Assembly: GCF_000378185.1 (NCBI RefSeq)
Contig: NZ_KB899390.1
Location: 40,683 to 104,682, forward strand
Origin: Salinimonas chungwhensis DSM 16280
Lineage (GTDB): Bacteria; Pseudomonadota; Gammaproteobacteria; Enterobacterales; Alteromonadaceae
Direction of reading: 5' to 3'
DNA: 64,000 bases
Of this stretch, positions 27,565-36,379 are shown piece after piece. The first letter of the stretch is position 1. The number at the start of each line of letters is the position of its first letter. Made by a program: the position numbers and the translations under genes. Under the pieces are notes generated by a model. It was not told the DNA's origin. It worked only from the letters and a program-made list of their open reading frames with translations, and made no database searches.

Positions 27565-28773
27565 GTGACCGCTGATCACACTACGGGACTGGGCCGTGCT
27601 CATTCCCGCACCAACCTTGTACTTCTCGCCCTCACGTATTTCCTCTATTTTGGTCAGCTTGGTGTATTGGTGCCATATCTGGGGATTTTTCTTGACGGGC
27701 GCGGGTTTACCTCTTCTGACATTGGTAATTTATTTGCCGTAATTACTCTGTCACGCATAATCGGTCCGTCAATCTGGGCAGGGCTTGCTGATCGAAGTGG
27801 AAAGGCGTTACAGATTCTTCGGCTGGGATGTTTTTTAAGTGCCTTGTGTTTTTTGCTGGTATTTTTTGTTTCCAGCTTCTGGGGCCTGACACTGGCGTTT
27901 GGTCTGATGATGATGTTCTGGACAGCGGTATTGCCACAGCTTGAAGTCATTACTATGCAGGCTGTGGCGCCAGGAAAGACCCCTTACGGTCAGGTCAGGC
28001 TGTGGGGCAGTGTGGGCTTTATCCTACTAACTGTCGGCGTCGGCAAAGGCTTGGATCTGACCTCCAGCGAATTACCGGTTTATGTCAGTTTAGGTGTACT
28101 GTGTCTGTTGTTTATCAGTGCGTTATTTTTGCATCAGCCGGCTCTGCAGCAACACTCCCGCGAAGAAACCGGTAACTTGTGGCGATTCGCCGGCCAGCGA
28201 CCGTTTATTGTTTTTATGCTCAGTGCCATATTACTGCAAATAAGTTTCGGCCCGTATTATGGTTTTTTTGCATTATACATGCGCGATCTTCAGTACTCGG
28301 GTCAGGAAACAGGTTTGTTAATAGCACTGGGCGTGTTGGCAGAAATTGGGATATTTTTGATCGCAAGCCGTCTCATTCGTCAATTTGGGGTGTGGACGTT
28401 GTTGATGGGGTGTTTATTATTAACTGCTTTTCGATGGTACGCGCTGGCTGCCTGGGCAGATTCACCCTGGATTGTAATGACGACTCAGCTCATACACGCT
28501 TTGAGTTTTGGTCTGAACCACGCCACTTCTGTCCACTTTATTCATCAATATCTGCCAGGCCGCTTTCACGGGCGGGGGCAGGCCTTATATATTGGTATCG
28601 CATTTGGTGCCGGCGGCGCCCTTGGTAATTATGGCGCAGGCCAGATATGGGCGCAGGGAACCAACAGTTATACCGCATTTGCTCTTGCTGCCCTAAGTTG
28701 TCTGGCCGGAGCGCTGGTGCTATTGTTAGTGCGGCCAAAACAAATGGACGATAGCCAGGTCAGTACGCCCTGA
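27565..28773 (+). CDS. MFS transporter, HcaT-like
   Basis: A 402-residue protein with 12 predicted helices. It resembles the MFS_1-like/HcaT group (PF12832-like), with a loop 2-3 motif ADRSGK and the helix-4 to 5 segment YGQVRLWGSVGFI characteristic of that group. The start is GTG at 27565. HcaT-type carriers take up aromatic acids or nucleosides by proton symport. The link to aroC may be only transcriptional; substrate unknown. Confidence 0.75.
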   Translation: MTADHTTGLGRAHSRTNLVLLALTYFLYFGQLGVLVPYLGIFLDGRGFTSSDIGNLFAVITLSRIIGPSIWAGLADRSGKALQILRLGCFLSALCFLLVFFVSSFWGLTLAFGLMMMFWTAVLPQLEVITMQAVAPGKTPYGQVRLWGSVGFILLTVGVGKGLDLTSSELPVYVSLGVLCLLFISALFLHQPALQQHSREETGNLWRFAGQRPFIVFMLSAILLQISFGPYYGFFALYMRDLQYSGQETGLLIALGVLAEIGIFLIASRLIRQFGVWTLLMGCLLLTAFRWYALAAWADSPWIVMTTQLIHALSFGLNHATSVHFIHQYLPGRFHGRGQALYIGIAFGAGGALGNYGAGQIWAQGTNSYTAFALAALSCLAGALVLLLVRPKQMDDSQVSTP

Positions 28774-28790
28774 TAACCTGCGAGGCGCTC

Positions 28791-29741
28791 ATGATAAATT
28801 CTATGTTCAAAATACTTGTTAGCTTATTGCTTGTTAGTGCCAGCGCGCCAAGTTATGCCGCATCCAATTTATGGTTGTTCAGCCTGAGTTACGAAAATGA
28901 CAAGCCGTTTATCGAGCAGGCCAGGAAGATTACCGACACCCGGGCTTACACCAACCAGCCACATTTTTTTGATGGCGGACAACGATTGTATTACACCCAA
29001 AGTTTCAGTGCAGGTAAAGCCTCGCAAACGGATATCATGACCTATAACCTGGTCAATCATTACCATCGTAATATTACCTACACTGCTGATTCAGAATACT
29101 CTCCTACGCCATTACCTCACGGTAGTGGTTTTTCCACTGTTCGGGTGGACGATAACGGTAAACAGTGGCTTTGGATTTATGATGAAGGGCAAGGGCACAA
29201 ATTCAGTGAGGCTGAGCCGGTTGGCTACTATGTATGGATGAATCGTGACGAAGCACTGGCGTTTGTTCTGGGCAAGCCTCATACCTTACAGAAAATCAGT
29301 ACCGATACTAAGCCTTTGGTGTTGGATCGGAATATCGGACCGAGTCTGTGGCCGATTCCTGAAACCGGTCTATACAGCTATACCAAGAACCCGGATCCTG
29401 CCAGTCAGCCCTGGACGTTGATGAGCTTTGACCCGAAAACTCAGCAATCCAGTTTACTGGTTACACTTCCTGACGATGCTTATTACATGGCCTGGACCCC
29501 AGGCGCTAAAGCCATTACAGCAGTAGGTAATGAAATCCTGGCCTGGGATTTTCGCGAACCGGTGGTAGCTGAGATGACCGATAGCGACATTTTACGGCCA
29601 CAGCCGTCGGAAGACGCTAATACTCCCTTGTGGCGGTCCTGGCTTGATATATCAAGGTATTGCCAGCACGGCGCCAGTCGATTGCATATGAGTGCTAAGG
29701 GAACGCACCTTGCTGTGGTATGCAATGACACTCCACAGTGA
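28791..29741 (+). CDS. Periplasmic beta-propeller-like protein of unknown function
   Basis: A 316-residue protein with a signal peptide (residues about 1-24, ending PSYAA). Repeated strand segments such as FFDGGQRLYYTQSF, STVRVDDNGKQWLWIYDEG and PDDAYYMAWTPGAKAI resemble TolB/WD40-like blades (PD40). The tail SRLHMSAKGTHLAVVCNDT reads like a closing blade. Exported and probably a binding or scaffold protein; I do not recognise a specific family. It converges on spoVR with a 20-bp gap. Confidence 0.6.
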   Translation: MINSMFKILVSLLLVSASAPSYAASNLWLFSLSYENDKPFIEQARKITDTRAYTNQPHFFDGGQRLYYTQSFSAGKASQTDIMTYNLVNHYHRNITYTADSEYSPTPLPHGSGFSTVRVDDNGKQWLWIYDEGQGHKFSEAEPVGYYVWMNRDEALAFVLGKPHTLQKISTDTKPLVLDRNIGPSLWPIPETGLYSYTKNPDPASQPWTLMSFDPKTQQSSLLVTLPDDAYYMAWTPGAKAITAVGNEILAWDFREPVVAEMTDSDILRPQPSEDANTPLWRSWLDISRYCQHGASRLHMSAKGTHLAVVCNDTPQ

Positions 29742-29761
29742 CTGGCAACCGTCATTGGTGG

Positions 29762-31285
29762 CTAAGCGCCCCGGGTTTTGTTGCCGCATTTCGCAATAAT
29801 CTCAATCTCGCCATCCGCGCTTTGCTGCTCTAAACGTACGTCAAATTTCCATAACCTGTGCAGGTGGCGCATGACCTCATCCTTAGAAGCTGCTAATGGA
29901 ATGCCGTTTTGCGGCACGTAACGAAGTGTTAACGTACGGTCGCCACGAACATCTACATTATATACCTGAATATTTGGTTCATTGTTGCTCAGATTATATT
30001 GCGCGGATAACTTTTCTTTAATCGCCTGATAGCCGGGTTCATCGTGAATGGCGCTGACGCGAATAAAGGGATTACGCTCATCATCCTCCACCGCAAATAA
30101 TTTAAAATCGCGGATTAGCTTGGGTGACAAAAACTGACTAATAAAGCTTTCATCCTTAAAATTCTGCATGGCAAAGTGCACGGTGTCCAGCCAGTCCTGA
30201 CCTGCGATGGATGGTAAATAATAACGATCTTCTTCAGTAGGATTCTGGCATACCCGTTTTATATCCATAAACATATTGAAGCCTAACGCATAGGGATTAA
30301 TGCCTGAATAGTGCGGGCTGTTGTATTCAGGTTGCATCACAACGCTGGTGTGGCTGTGTAAAAACTCCATCATAAACCGGTCGCTGACCAGCCCTTCATC
30401 ATACAGTTGCGTTAAAATGTGATAGTGCCAGAAACACGCCCATCCTTCATTCATAACCTGGGTTTGTTTCTGTGGATAAAAATACTGCGAGACTTTTCTG
30501 ACAATACGAACCAGCTCCCTTTGCCAGGGTTCAAGTAACGGTGCATTTTTTTCGATAAAATAAAGCAGATTTTCCTGTGGCTCACTAGGAAAGCGAACCA
30601 ACTGGGGTGTAGCCCGACTCTTATTGTCAGGCACCGTTCGCCATAGCTCGTTCACTTGCGATTGCAGATATTTCTCACGCTGTTTTTGCCGATTTCTTTC
30701 TTCCTGAAGAGAAATTTTCTGGGGCCGTTTGTAACGGTCCACGCCAAAGTTCATCAACGCATGACAGGAGTCAAGAATGTCCTCGACATCTTTTTCACCA
30801 TGCTTTTGTTCACATTTGGCAATATAGTTTTTGGCAAACACGAGATAATCGATAATCGAATCTGCATCGGTCCAGGTTTTAAACAAATAATTACCTTTGA
30901 AAAAGGAATTATGGCCGTAACATGCGTGCGCCATGACCAACGCCTGCATGGTCATAGTGTTTTCTTCCATGAGATAAGCAATACAGGGATTGGAGTTGAT
31001 GACAATTTCATAGGCCAGACCCATCTGCCCACGACGATACTGTTGCTCTGTCTGAATGAATTTTTTGCCAAACGACCAGTGACTGTAATTAAGAGGCATA
31101 CCGATACTGGCATAGGCATCCATCATTTGTTCTGCGGTAATCACTTCAATCTGATTGGGATAAATATCCAACCGAAAATTTTTCGCAATTCTGTCGATAT
31201 GATGCTCATACTCGCCCAGCAAATCGAAGGTCCAGTCCGGACCATCACTTAATCGCTTGATGTCTGATGCAGTGCTCGCTGCCAT
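29762..31285 (-). CDS. spoVR: SpoVR family protein
   Basis: About 507 residues. It shows SpoVR-family blocks: WSFGKKF, GLAYEIVINSNPCIAYLMEEN, ACYGHNSFFKGNY, VMNEGWACFWHYHI and EYNSPHYSGINPYALGFNMF. The start is the ATG at 31285, preceded by GGAGGCTGAT, rather than an upstream in-frame start inside yeaH. E. coli YcgB is the homologue. It closes the prkA-yeaH-spoVR operon with a 1-bp gap after yeaH, an arrangement tied to stress and stationary-phase adaptation. The molecular function remains unknown. Confidence 0.92.
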   Translation of the reverse strand: MAASTASDIKRLSDGPDWTFDLLGEYEHHIDRIAKNFRLDIYPNQIEVITAEQMMDAYASIGMPLNYSHWSFGKKFIQTEQQYRRGQMGLAYEIVINSNPCIAYLMEENTMTMQALVMAHACYGHNSFFKGNYLFKTWTDADSIIDYLVFAKNYIAKCEQKHGEKDVEDILDSCHALMNFGVDRYKRPQKISLQEERNRQKQREKYLQSQVNELWRTVPDNKSRATPQLVRFPSEPQENLLYFIEKNAPLLEPWQRELVRIVRKVSQYFYPQKQTQVMNEGWACFWHYHILTQLYDEGLVSDRFMMEFLHSHTSVVMQPEYNSPHYSGINPYALGFNMFMDIKRVCQNPTEEDRYYLPSIAGQDWLDTVHFAMQNFKDESFISQFLSPKLIRDFKLFAVEDDERNPFIRVSAIHDEPGYQAIKEKLSAQYNLSNNEPNIQVYNVDVRGDRTLTLRYVPQNGIPLAASKDEVMRHLHRLWKFDVRLEQQSADGEIEIIAKCGNKTRGA

Positions 31286-31286
31286 A

Positions 31287-32570
31287 TCAGCCTCCTGACT
31301 GCGCTGTTTGTTCGGAGCGGGCGAACAGCTCACGAAAGACTGGATAAATATCAGATACTGATTGCACATGCTTACAGACAAAGTTATCAGTCGCAGCTTC
31401 TACTGTTTGATATTCTCGCCACAGACTCTGATGCTGTCTTTCAGTAATTTCGATATAGGCAAAGTAGCGGGTTACCGGCAACAGACTATTGAGTAATAAA
31501 TCTTTGCAAAAGGGCGAATCATCAGCCCAGTTATCGCCGTCAGATGCCTGGGCAGCGTAAATATTCCAGTTAGCGTCTCTGTATCGCTGCGCCACTATTT
31601 CATCCATTAGTCGAAGCGCGCTGGATACTATGGTGCCGCCTGTTTCCTGGGAGTAGAAAAACTCATGTTCATCAACTTCTTTCGCTTGCGTATGATGACG
31701 GATGTAGACCACTTCTACATTTTCGTAGGTTCGGGTCAGGAAAAGATACAACAGGATATAGAATCGTTTCGCCATATCCTTGGTGGTCTGATCCATGGAC
31801 CCAGACACATCCATCAGACAAAACATTACCGCTTTGCTGGTGGGAACCGGACGTTTGTCATAGTTTTTAAACCGCAAATCAAAGGTATCAATGAAGGGCA
31901 CTTTGGCAATTTTGGCCTTTAACGCGTTAATCTCACTTTCCAGTTCAAGAATGGCCAGCGTATTTTCGTGTTTATCGGCTTTCAGCGCCCTCAGTTCTTC
32001 TTCTAACTCCCGCAATCGCCGTTTATCTTTACCGGTTAGCGCGATGCGCCTTGATACAGAACCTTTAAGCGAGCGCACAATGTCCAGATTACTCGGCACC
32101 CCGTCGGTCTGATATCCAGCCCGATATGTTTCGTAGTCGATGACTTTATCAAACTGATTTTTTTGCAGATTTGGTAAGGCCAGGTCGTCGAATAGCAGGT
32201 CCAGGTATTCGTCTTTAGAAATAGAAAAAACAAAGTCATCCTGTCCCTCGCCCTGGTTACTGGCTTCGCCATCACCCGGGCCACCCTGACCCTGGGGCGG
32301 GCGATCGATGCGATCACCGGTAACAAACTGATCATTGCCAGGATGCACAGCCTCGCGTTGGCCACCTTTACCGGTATGAAAGACCGGTTCGGAAATATCC
32401 CGGGTGGGAATGCTGACTTGTTCACCACTTTCCAGATCAGTGACAGAACGCTGACCCACTGCATCGGACACGGCTTTCTTTATCTGCTGTTTATACCGAC
32501 GCAGAAAGCGTTGACGATTGATAGTGCTCTTCCCTTTGCTGTTTAATCGCCGATCTATAAAATGCGCCAT
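31287..32570 (-). CDS. yeaH: YeaH/DUF444 von Willebrand-type protein
   Basis: About 427 residues. A basic N-terminus ([20 protein letters not shown]) and a Gly/Gln-rich linker (about 95-115) precede a coiled-coil stretch (about 180-225). The C-terminal vWA domain has a MIDAS site LMDVSGSM (about 255) and [10 protein letters not shown] later. ATG at 32570 is chosen because GTAGG lies just upstream. DUF444 proteins partner with the PrkA kinase; the gene lies between prkA and spoVR. Confidence 0.92.
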   Translation of the reverse strand: MAHFIDRRLNSKGKSTINRQRFLRRYKQQIKKAVSDAVGQRSVTDLESGEQVSIPTRDISEPVFHTGKGGQREAVHPGNDQFVTGDRIDRPPQGQGGPGDGEASNQGEGQDDFVFSISKDEYLDLLFDDLALPNLQKNQFDKVIDYETYRAGYQTDGVPSNLDIVRSLKGSVSRRIALTGKDKRRLRELEEELRALKADKHENTLAILELESEINALKAKIAKVPFIDTFDLRFKNYDKRPVPTSKAVMFCLMDVSGSMDQTTKDMAKRFYILLYLFLTRTYENVEVVYIRHHTQAKEVDEHEFFYSQETGGTIVSSALRLMDEIVAQRYRDANWNIYAAQASDGDNWADDSPFCKDLLLNSLLPVTRYFAYIEITERQHQSLWREYQTVEAATDNFVCKHVQSVSDIYPVFRELFARSEQTAQSGG

Positions 32571-32606
32571 AAGCACCTACTCTGACTGCACACAAAGAAC
32601 ATCTGG

Positions 32607-34529
32607 TTAAGACGCTTTACGCACTCTTAAATACCATTCGCAAAGCAGACGAACCTGCTTCTGCGTGTACCCTTTCTCTGTCATGCGGTTAACAAAATCA
32701 TCATGTTTTTTCTTATCATCCGTTGAACCTTTGGTATTGAAAGAAATGACGGGCAACAAATCTTCAGTGTTGGAGAACATTTTCTTCTCAATTACTGTGC
32801 GTAATTTTTCATAGCTGGTCCAGGCGGGGTTTTTGCCTGAATTATTGGCTCGGGCTCGCAGAACAAAATTGACAATTTCATTGCGAAAATCTTTAGGATT
32901 ACTGATGCCTGCAGGTTTTTCGGTTTTTTCAAGCTCAGCATTGAGTGATTCACGGTCAAACAACTGACCGGTTTCCGGATCACGGTATTCCTGGTCTTGA
33001 ATCCAGAAATCGGCATAGGTCACATAGCGATCAAACAAGTTTTGTCCGTATTCGGAATAAGACTCTAAATAGGCAGTTTGAATTTCCTTGCCAATGAACT
33101 CAACATATTTGGGAATCAGGTAGCCTTTAAGAAATTCATGGTAACGATCTGCGATTTCCTGCGGATATTGCTCACGCTCAATCTGACGTTCAAGTACATA
33201 AAACAGATGAACCGGATTAGCAGCGACTTCCTGATGATCAAAATTGAAAACCCGGGAGAGTATTTTAAATGCAAATCGGGTAGATAAGCCTTCCATCCCC
33301 TCATCGACCCCGGCATAGTCACGATATTCCTGATAGGATTTCGCTTTCGGGTCTGTATCTTTGAGGCTTTCACCATCGTAAACGCGCATTTTTGAGTAGA
33401 TGCTCGAGTTTTCCGGCGTTTTAAGCCGCGATAAGACCGTAAACTGGGCCAGACACTCAAGCGTATCAGGCGCACAGGGCGCACCACTCAGTTCGCTGTG
33501 ATCGAGTAATTTTCGGTATATTTTCATCTCCTCTGTGACGCGCAGGCAATAGGGAACTTTTACAATATATACGCGGTCCAGAAAGGCTTCGTTATTTTTG
33601 TTATTTCTGAATGTCTGCCATTCAGACTCATTAGAATGAGCCAGAATCAAACCGTCAAAGGGCAGGGCAGAGAAACCTTCAGTAGGGTTATAATTTCCCT
33701 CCTGAGTGGCGGTCAGCAAAGGATGTAACACCTTAATAGGTGCTTTAAACATCTCGACAAATTCCATCAGGCCCTGATTGGCTTTGCACAGGGAACCGGA
33801 GTAACTGTACGCATCAGGATCGTTTTGCGCATACTGCTCCAGACGCCGGATATCGACTTTGCCCACCAATGAGGAAATATCCTGATTATTTTCATCACCT
33901 GGTTCGGTCTTCGCTATGGCAATCTGGTCAAGTATAGACGGGTAAACCCGAACCACGCTGAACTGGCTGATATCACCCCGGGCTTCATGGAGCCGTTTTC
34001 TCACCCACGGCGACATGATGGTTTTCAAATAGCGTTTAGGTACGCCATATTCCTGTTCAAGGAGATTGCCATCTTCGTTAATATCGAACAGACAGAAGGG
34101 GTGGTCGTTAACCGGTGAGCCTTTTAGCATATAAATTGGCACATTTTGCATCAGCTCTTTAAGTCTTTCTGCTAACGATGACTTGCCCCCGCCAACAGGG
34201 CCAAGTAAATACAATATTTGTTTTTTCTCTTCCAACCCCTGGGCAGCATGTCGAAGGTAAGAGACAATTTGTTCGATGGCATCTTCCATGCCATAAAACT
34301 CGCTAAAAGCTGGATATCTAGCAATAACCCGGTTGGAGAAAAGGCGGCTCAGAGCGGGATCTTTAGATGTATCGATCATTTCAGGCTCACCGATAGCCTG
34401 CAATAGACGTTCTGCGGAATTGGCGTAAGCCATTGGATCATTTTTGCAGATGTTCAGGAATTCCTGAATAGTGAATTCTTCCTGCTGCCTCTCTTCATAG
34501 CGTTGCTGGTAGTGTTCGAAAATACCCAT
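32607..34529 (-). CDS. prkA: PrkA-family serine protein kinase (YeaG)
   Basis: A 640-residue protein. The AAA-type N-terminal domain carries the P-loop LGPVGGGKSSLAERLK (about 109-124) and a Walker B-like FDGLILAHSNESEW region (about 285). The C-terminal PrkA kinase-like domain includes ILSRVFNFDHQEVAANPVHL and the terminal tail QVRLLCEWYLRVRK. E. coli YeaG acts in nutrient-stress and stationary-phase responses. It heads the three-gene operon, and its product may phosphorylate targets together with YeaH. Confidence 0.95.
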   Translation of the reverse strand: MGIFEHYQQRYEERQQEEFTIQEFLNICKNDPMAYANSAERLLQAIGEPEMIDTSKDPALSRLFSNRVIARYPAFSEFYGMEDAIEQIVSYLRHAAQGLEEKKQILYLLGPVGGGKSSLAERLKELMQNVPIYMLKGSPVNDHPFCLFDINEDGNLLEQEYGVPKRYLKTIMSPWVRKRLHEARGDISQFSVVRVYPSILDQIAIAKTEPGDENNQDISSLVGKVDIRRLEQYAQNDPDAYSYSGSLCKANQGLMEFVEMFKAPIKVLHPLLTATQEGNYNPTEGFSALPFDGLILAHSNESEWQTFRNNKNNEAFLDRVYIVKVPYCLRVTEEMKIYRKLLDHSELSGAPCAPDTLECLAQFTVLSRLKTPENSSIYSKMRVYDGESLKDTDPKAKSYQEYRDYAGVDEGMEGLSTRFAFKILSRVFNFDHQEVAANPVHLFYVLERQIEREQYPQEIADRYHEFLKGYLIPKYVEFIGKEIQTAYLESYSEYGQNLFDRYVTYADFWIQDQEYRDPETGQLFDRESLNAELEKTEKPAGISNPKDFRNEIVNFVLRARANNSGKNPAWTSYEKLRTVIEKKMFSNTEDLLPVISFNTKGSTDDKKKHDDFVNRMTEKGYTQKQVRLLCEWYLRVRKAS

Positions 34530-34712
34530 GAGTACCTCTAAGTCAGAAAACGGCTCCCCATATAATTAGCTTAGTCGGTATTTCGGGAATGGGCATTTTT
34601 TTTGATTTTATTTAACGATAATGACGTGGGAAATGTTCTATTTAAAAACTGAACTTTTTGTCGTCGGGTTAGTCGGTAATTATCTGTATGCGTGACAATT
34701 TACAGGCATAAA

Positions 34713-34736
34713 AAAGCCCGCTTCAGGGCGGGCTTT
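34713..34736 (-). terminator. Terminator of sodB
   Basis: AAAGCCCGC and GCGGGCTTT form a 9-bp stem with a six-base loop. The A run before it becomes the T tail on the minus strand, 22 bp after the sodB stop. Confidence 0.9.
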
Positions 34737-34757
34737 GCGTCTAATTACGAACTGCGT

Positions 34758-35342
34758 TTACTTTGCAAAATTGTCCGCGACAAAGTTCCAGTTTACTACA
34801 GCCCAGAAGTTTTCAAGATATTTTGGACGCGCATTACGGTAGTCAATGTAGTAAGCGTGTTCCCAAACATCAGCAGTCAGCAATGGTGTAAATTCATTGC
34901 CAGAAATCGGGGTTTCTGCATCATCAGTATTTACGATATCCAGTGCGCCATCCGATTTTTTGACCAGCCAGGTCCAGCCTGAGCCAAAGTTACCAGTCGC
35001 TTTATCGTTAAATGCAGCTTTGAAGTCATCAAATGAACCCCATTTTGCCTTGATTGCGTCTGCCAGTTCGCCAGAAGGCTCGCCACCGCCATTAGGGCTT
35101 AAGCCATTCCAGTAAAATGTGTGGTTCCATACCTGCGCTGCGTTATTAAACAACCCGCCATCAGAAGATTTGATGATCTCTTCAAGGCTCTTATTCTCGT
35201 TTTCTGTGCCTTCTACCAGGCCATTCAGCTTAGATACATAGGTCGCGTGATGCTTACCATAGTGATATTCCAGCGTTTCTGCAGAAATATGTGGTTCCAG
35301 GGCGTTTTTTTCATAAGGTAATGCTGGTAATTCAAAAGCCAT
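34758..35342 (-). CDS. sodB: Iron superoxide dismutase
   Basis: A 194-residue cytosolic enzyme that dismutates superoxide. Metal ligands appear in [15 protein letters not shown] (His26 region), [10 protein letters not shown] (His about 75), and [10 protein letters not shown] (Asp and His near 160). The Gln in the [16 protein letters not shown] region and the [10 protein letters not shown] pattern favour iron over manganese, as in SodB. Length equals the family norm. It is transcribed alone, with its own terminator. Confidence 0.96.
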   Translation of the reverse strand: MAFELPALPYEKNALEPHISAETLEYHYGKHHATYVSKLNGLVEGTENENKSLEEIIKSSDGGLFNNAAQVWNHTFYWNGLSPNGGGEPSGELADAIKAKWGSFDDFKAAFNDKATGNFGSGWTWLVKKSDGALDIVNTDDAETPISGNEFTPLLTADVWEHAYYIDYRNARPKYLENFWAVVNWNFVADNFAK

Positions 35343-35694
35343 TACGAGTCTCCATGTTGGTGATAATGTTTGCCGGTCAGCAGATGAAGCCTGAAGCGAC
35401 TCATCTCACCAACCTGCAACGGTCTTAGCTAACCAAAATATAAGGACAAATTTTGATAACCCAATGACAGGTTTAAGGATTTTTACAATTTCAGAGTCAA
35501 AAAACCTGCCAGTGGTGCATGGGTTATTTATCTGATATGTGTTCTGATAGCCCCGACAGCGACTTTGAGATCACCCCGTGGCCGTGTTTTCATAAAAAGT
35601 TACCACTGTTGCGCCCCTGTTATATACCCAGACAAGCATGCTATTATTATCGCCTTGAAAGAATAGCCAGTCATGCCCATATAGCAGGGTAAAC

Positions 35695-36063
35695 ATGAGC
35701 GAAAGTGAGGTCTCGATGGAAAGCACAAACACAGAATCAACCGTTGACAAAATTAAAGAACAAATTGCAGAGAACCCTATTCTTCTATATATGAAGGGGT
35801 CACCTAAATTACCCAGCTGTGGCTTTTCAGCGCAGGCCTCCCAGGCATTAATGTCATGTGGTGAGCAATTTGCGTATGTCGATATTTTGCAAAATCCGGA
35901 CATCCGGGCGGAATTGCCGAAATATGCCAACTGGCCGACCTTCCCTCAATTATGGGTAGATGGCGAGTTGATAGGCGGTTGCGATATCATCATCGAAATG
36001 TTTCAGCAAAATGAGTTGCAGCCAATAATCAAAGAAGCTGCAGAGAAACAGAAAAGCGAATAA
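35695..36063 (+). CDS. grxD: Monothiol glutaredoxin, Grx4 type
   Basis: A 122-residue glutaredoxin with the CGFS active site (KLPSCGFSAQASQAL, about 40) and the glutathione-binding segments KGSPKLP and WPTFPQLWVDGELIGGCDI. Grx4 proteins bind a [2Fe-2S] cluster with glutathione and deliver it to targets. Two starts are possible: ATG at 35695 with AGGG upstream, or ATG at 35716 with GAGG upstream, which is closer to the usual length of about 115. Confidence 0.95.
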   Translation: MSESEVSMESTNTESTVDKIKEQIAENPILLYMKGSPKLPSCGFSAQASQALMSCGEQFAYVDILQNPDIRAELPKYANWPTFPQLWVDGELIGGCDIIIEMFQQNELQPIIKEAAEKQKSE

Positions 36064-36075
36064 TTGCTTAAAAAG

Positions 36076-36098
36076 AACCCGGCCTAAGCCGGGTTTTT
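36076..36098 (+). terminator. Terminator of grxD
   Basis: AACCCGGC and GCCGGGTT around a CTAA loop, followed by T residues. Confidence 0.9.
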
Positions 36099-36262
36099 AA
36101 TGCAGTGAAAAACGGGAGAATCACCTTAAAACCGACATAAAAAATACCTGCCGATACTTATTCAGACATCTCAGAAAATGAAATCCTCTACGCCCAAAAA
36201 ATAAATATATATTTTGTCTTATTTTGTTTGTTATCCGGTTGTTTACTGTTTATAACCGCATA

Positions 36263-36281
36263 GACACAGCTGTGCTGTGTC
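36263..36281. promoter_or_regulatory. Inverted repeat upstream of receptor A, possible operator
   Basis: GACACAGC-TGT-GCTGTGTC is a perfect 8-bp inverted repeat with a 3-bp spacer, about 100 bp before the receptor start. No T tail follows, so an operator is more likely than a terminator. The rest of the 316-bp gap is AT-rich without a gene. Confidence 0.45.
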
Positions 36282-36379
36282 GACTGTTATGACAAGTTAA
36301 AACACGCTTATTGCACCTAAAAATAATAATAATGCCTGTCAGAGGTGCAGTGAGAAAAATAGATTTTTCCGGGGAAATT

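Noticed and set aside
30656..31252. Plus-strand 198-codon frame opposite spoVR
   Set aside because: Entirely antisense to a well-conserved gene. A long shadow frame with no start signal.
36311..36379. Upstream in-frame start for receptor A
   Set aside because: It would place 23 unlikely residues before a clean signal peptide. The ATG at 36380 has a good ribosome site.
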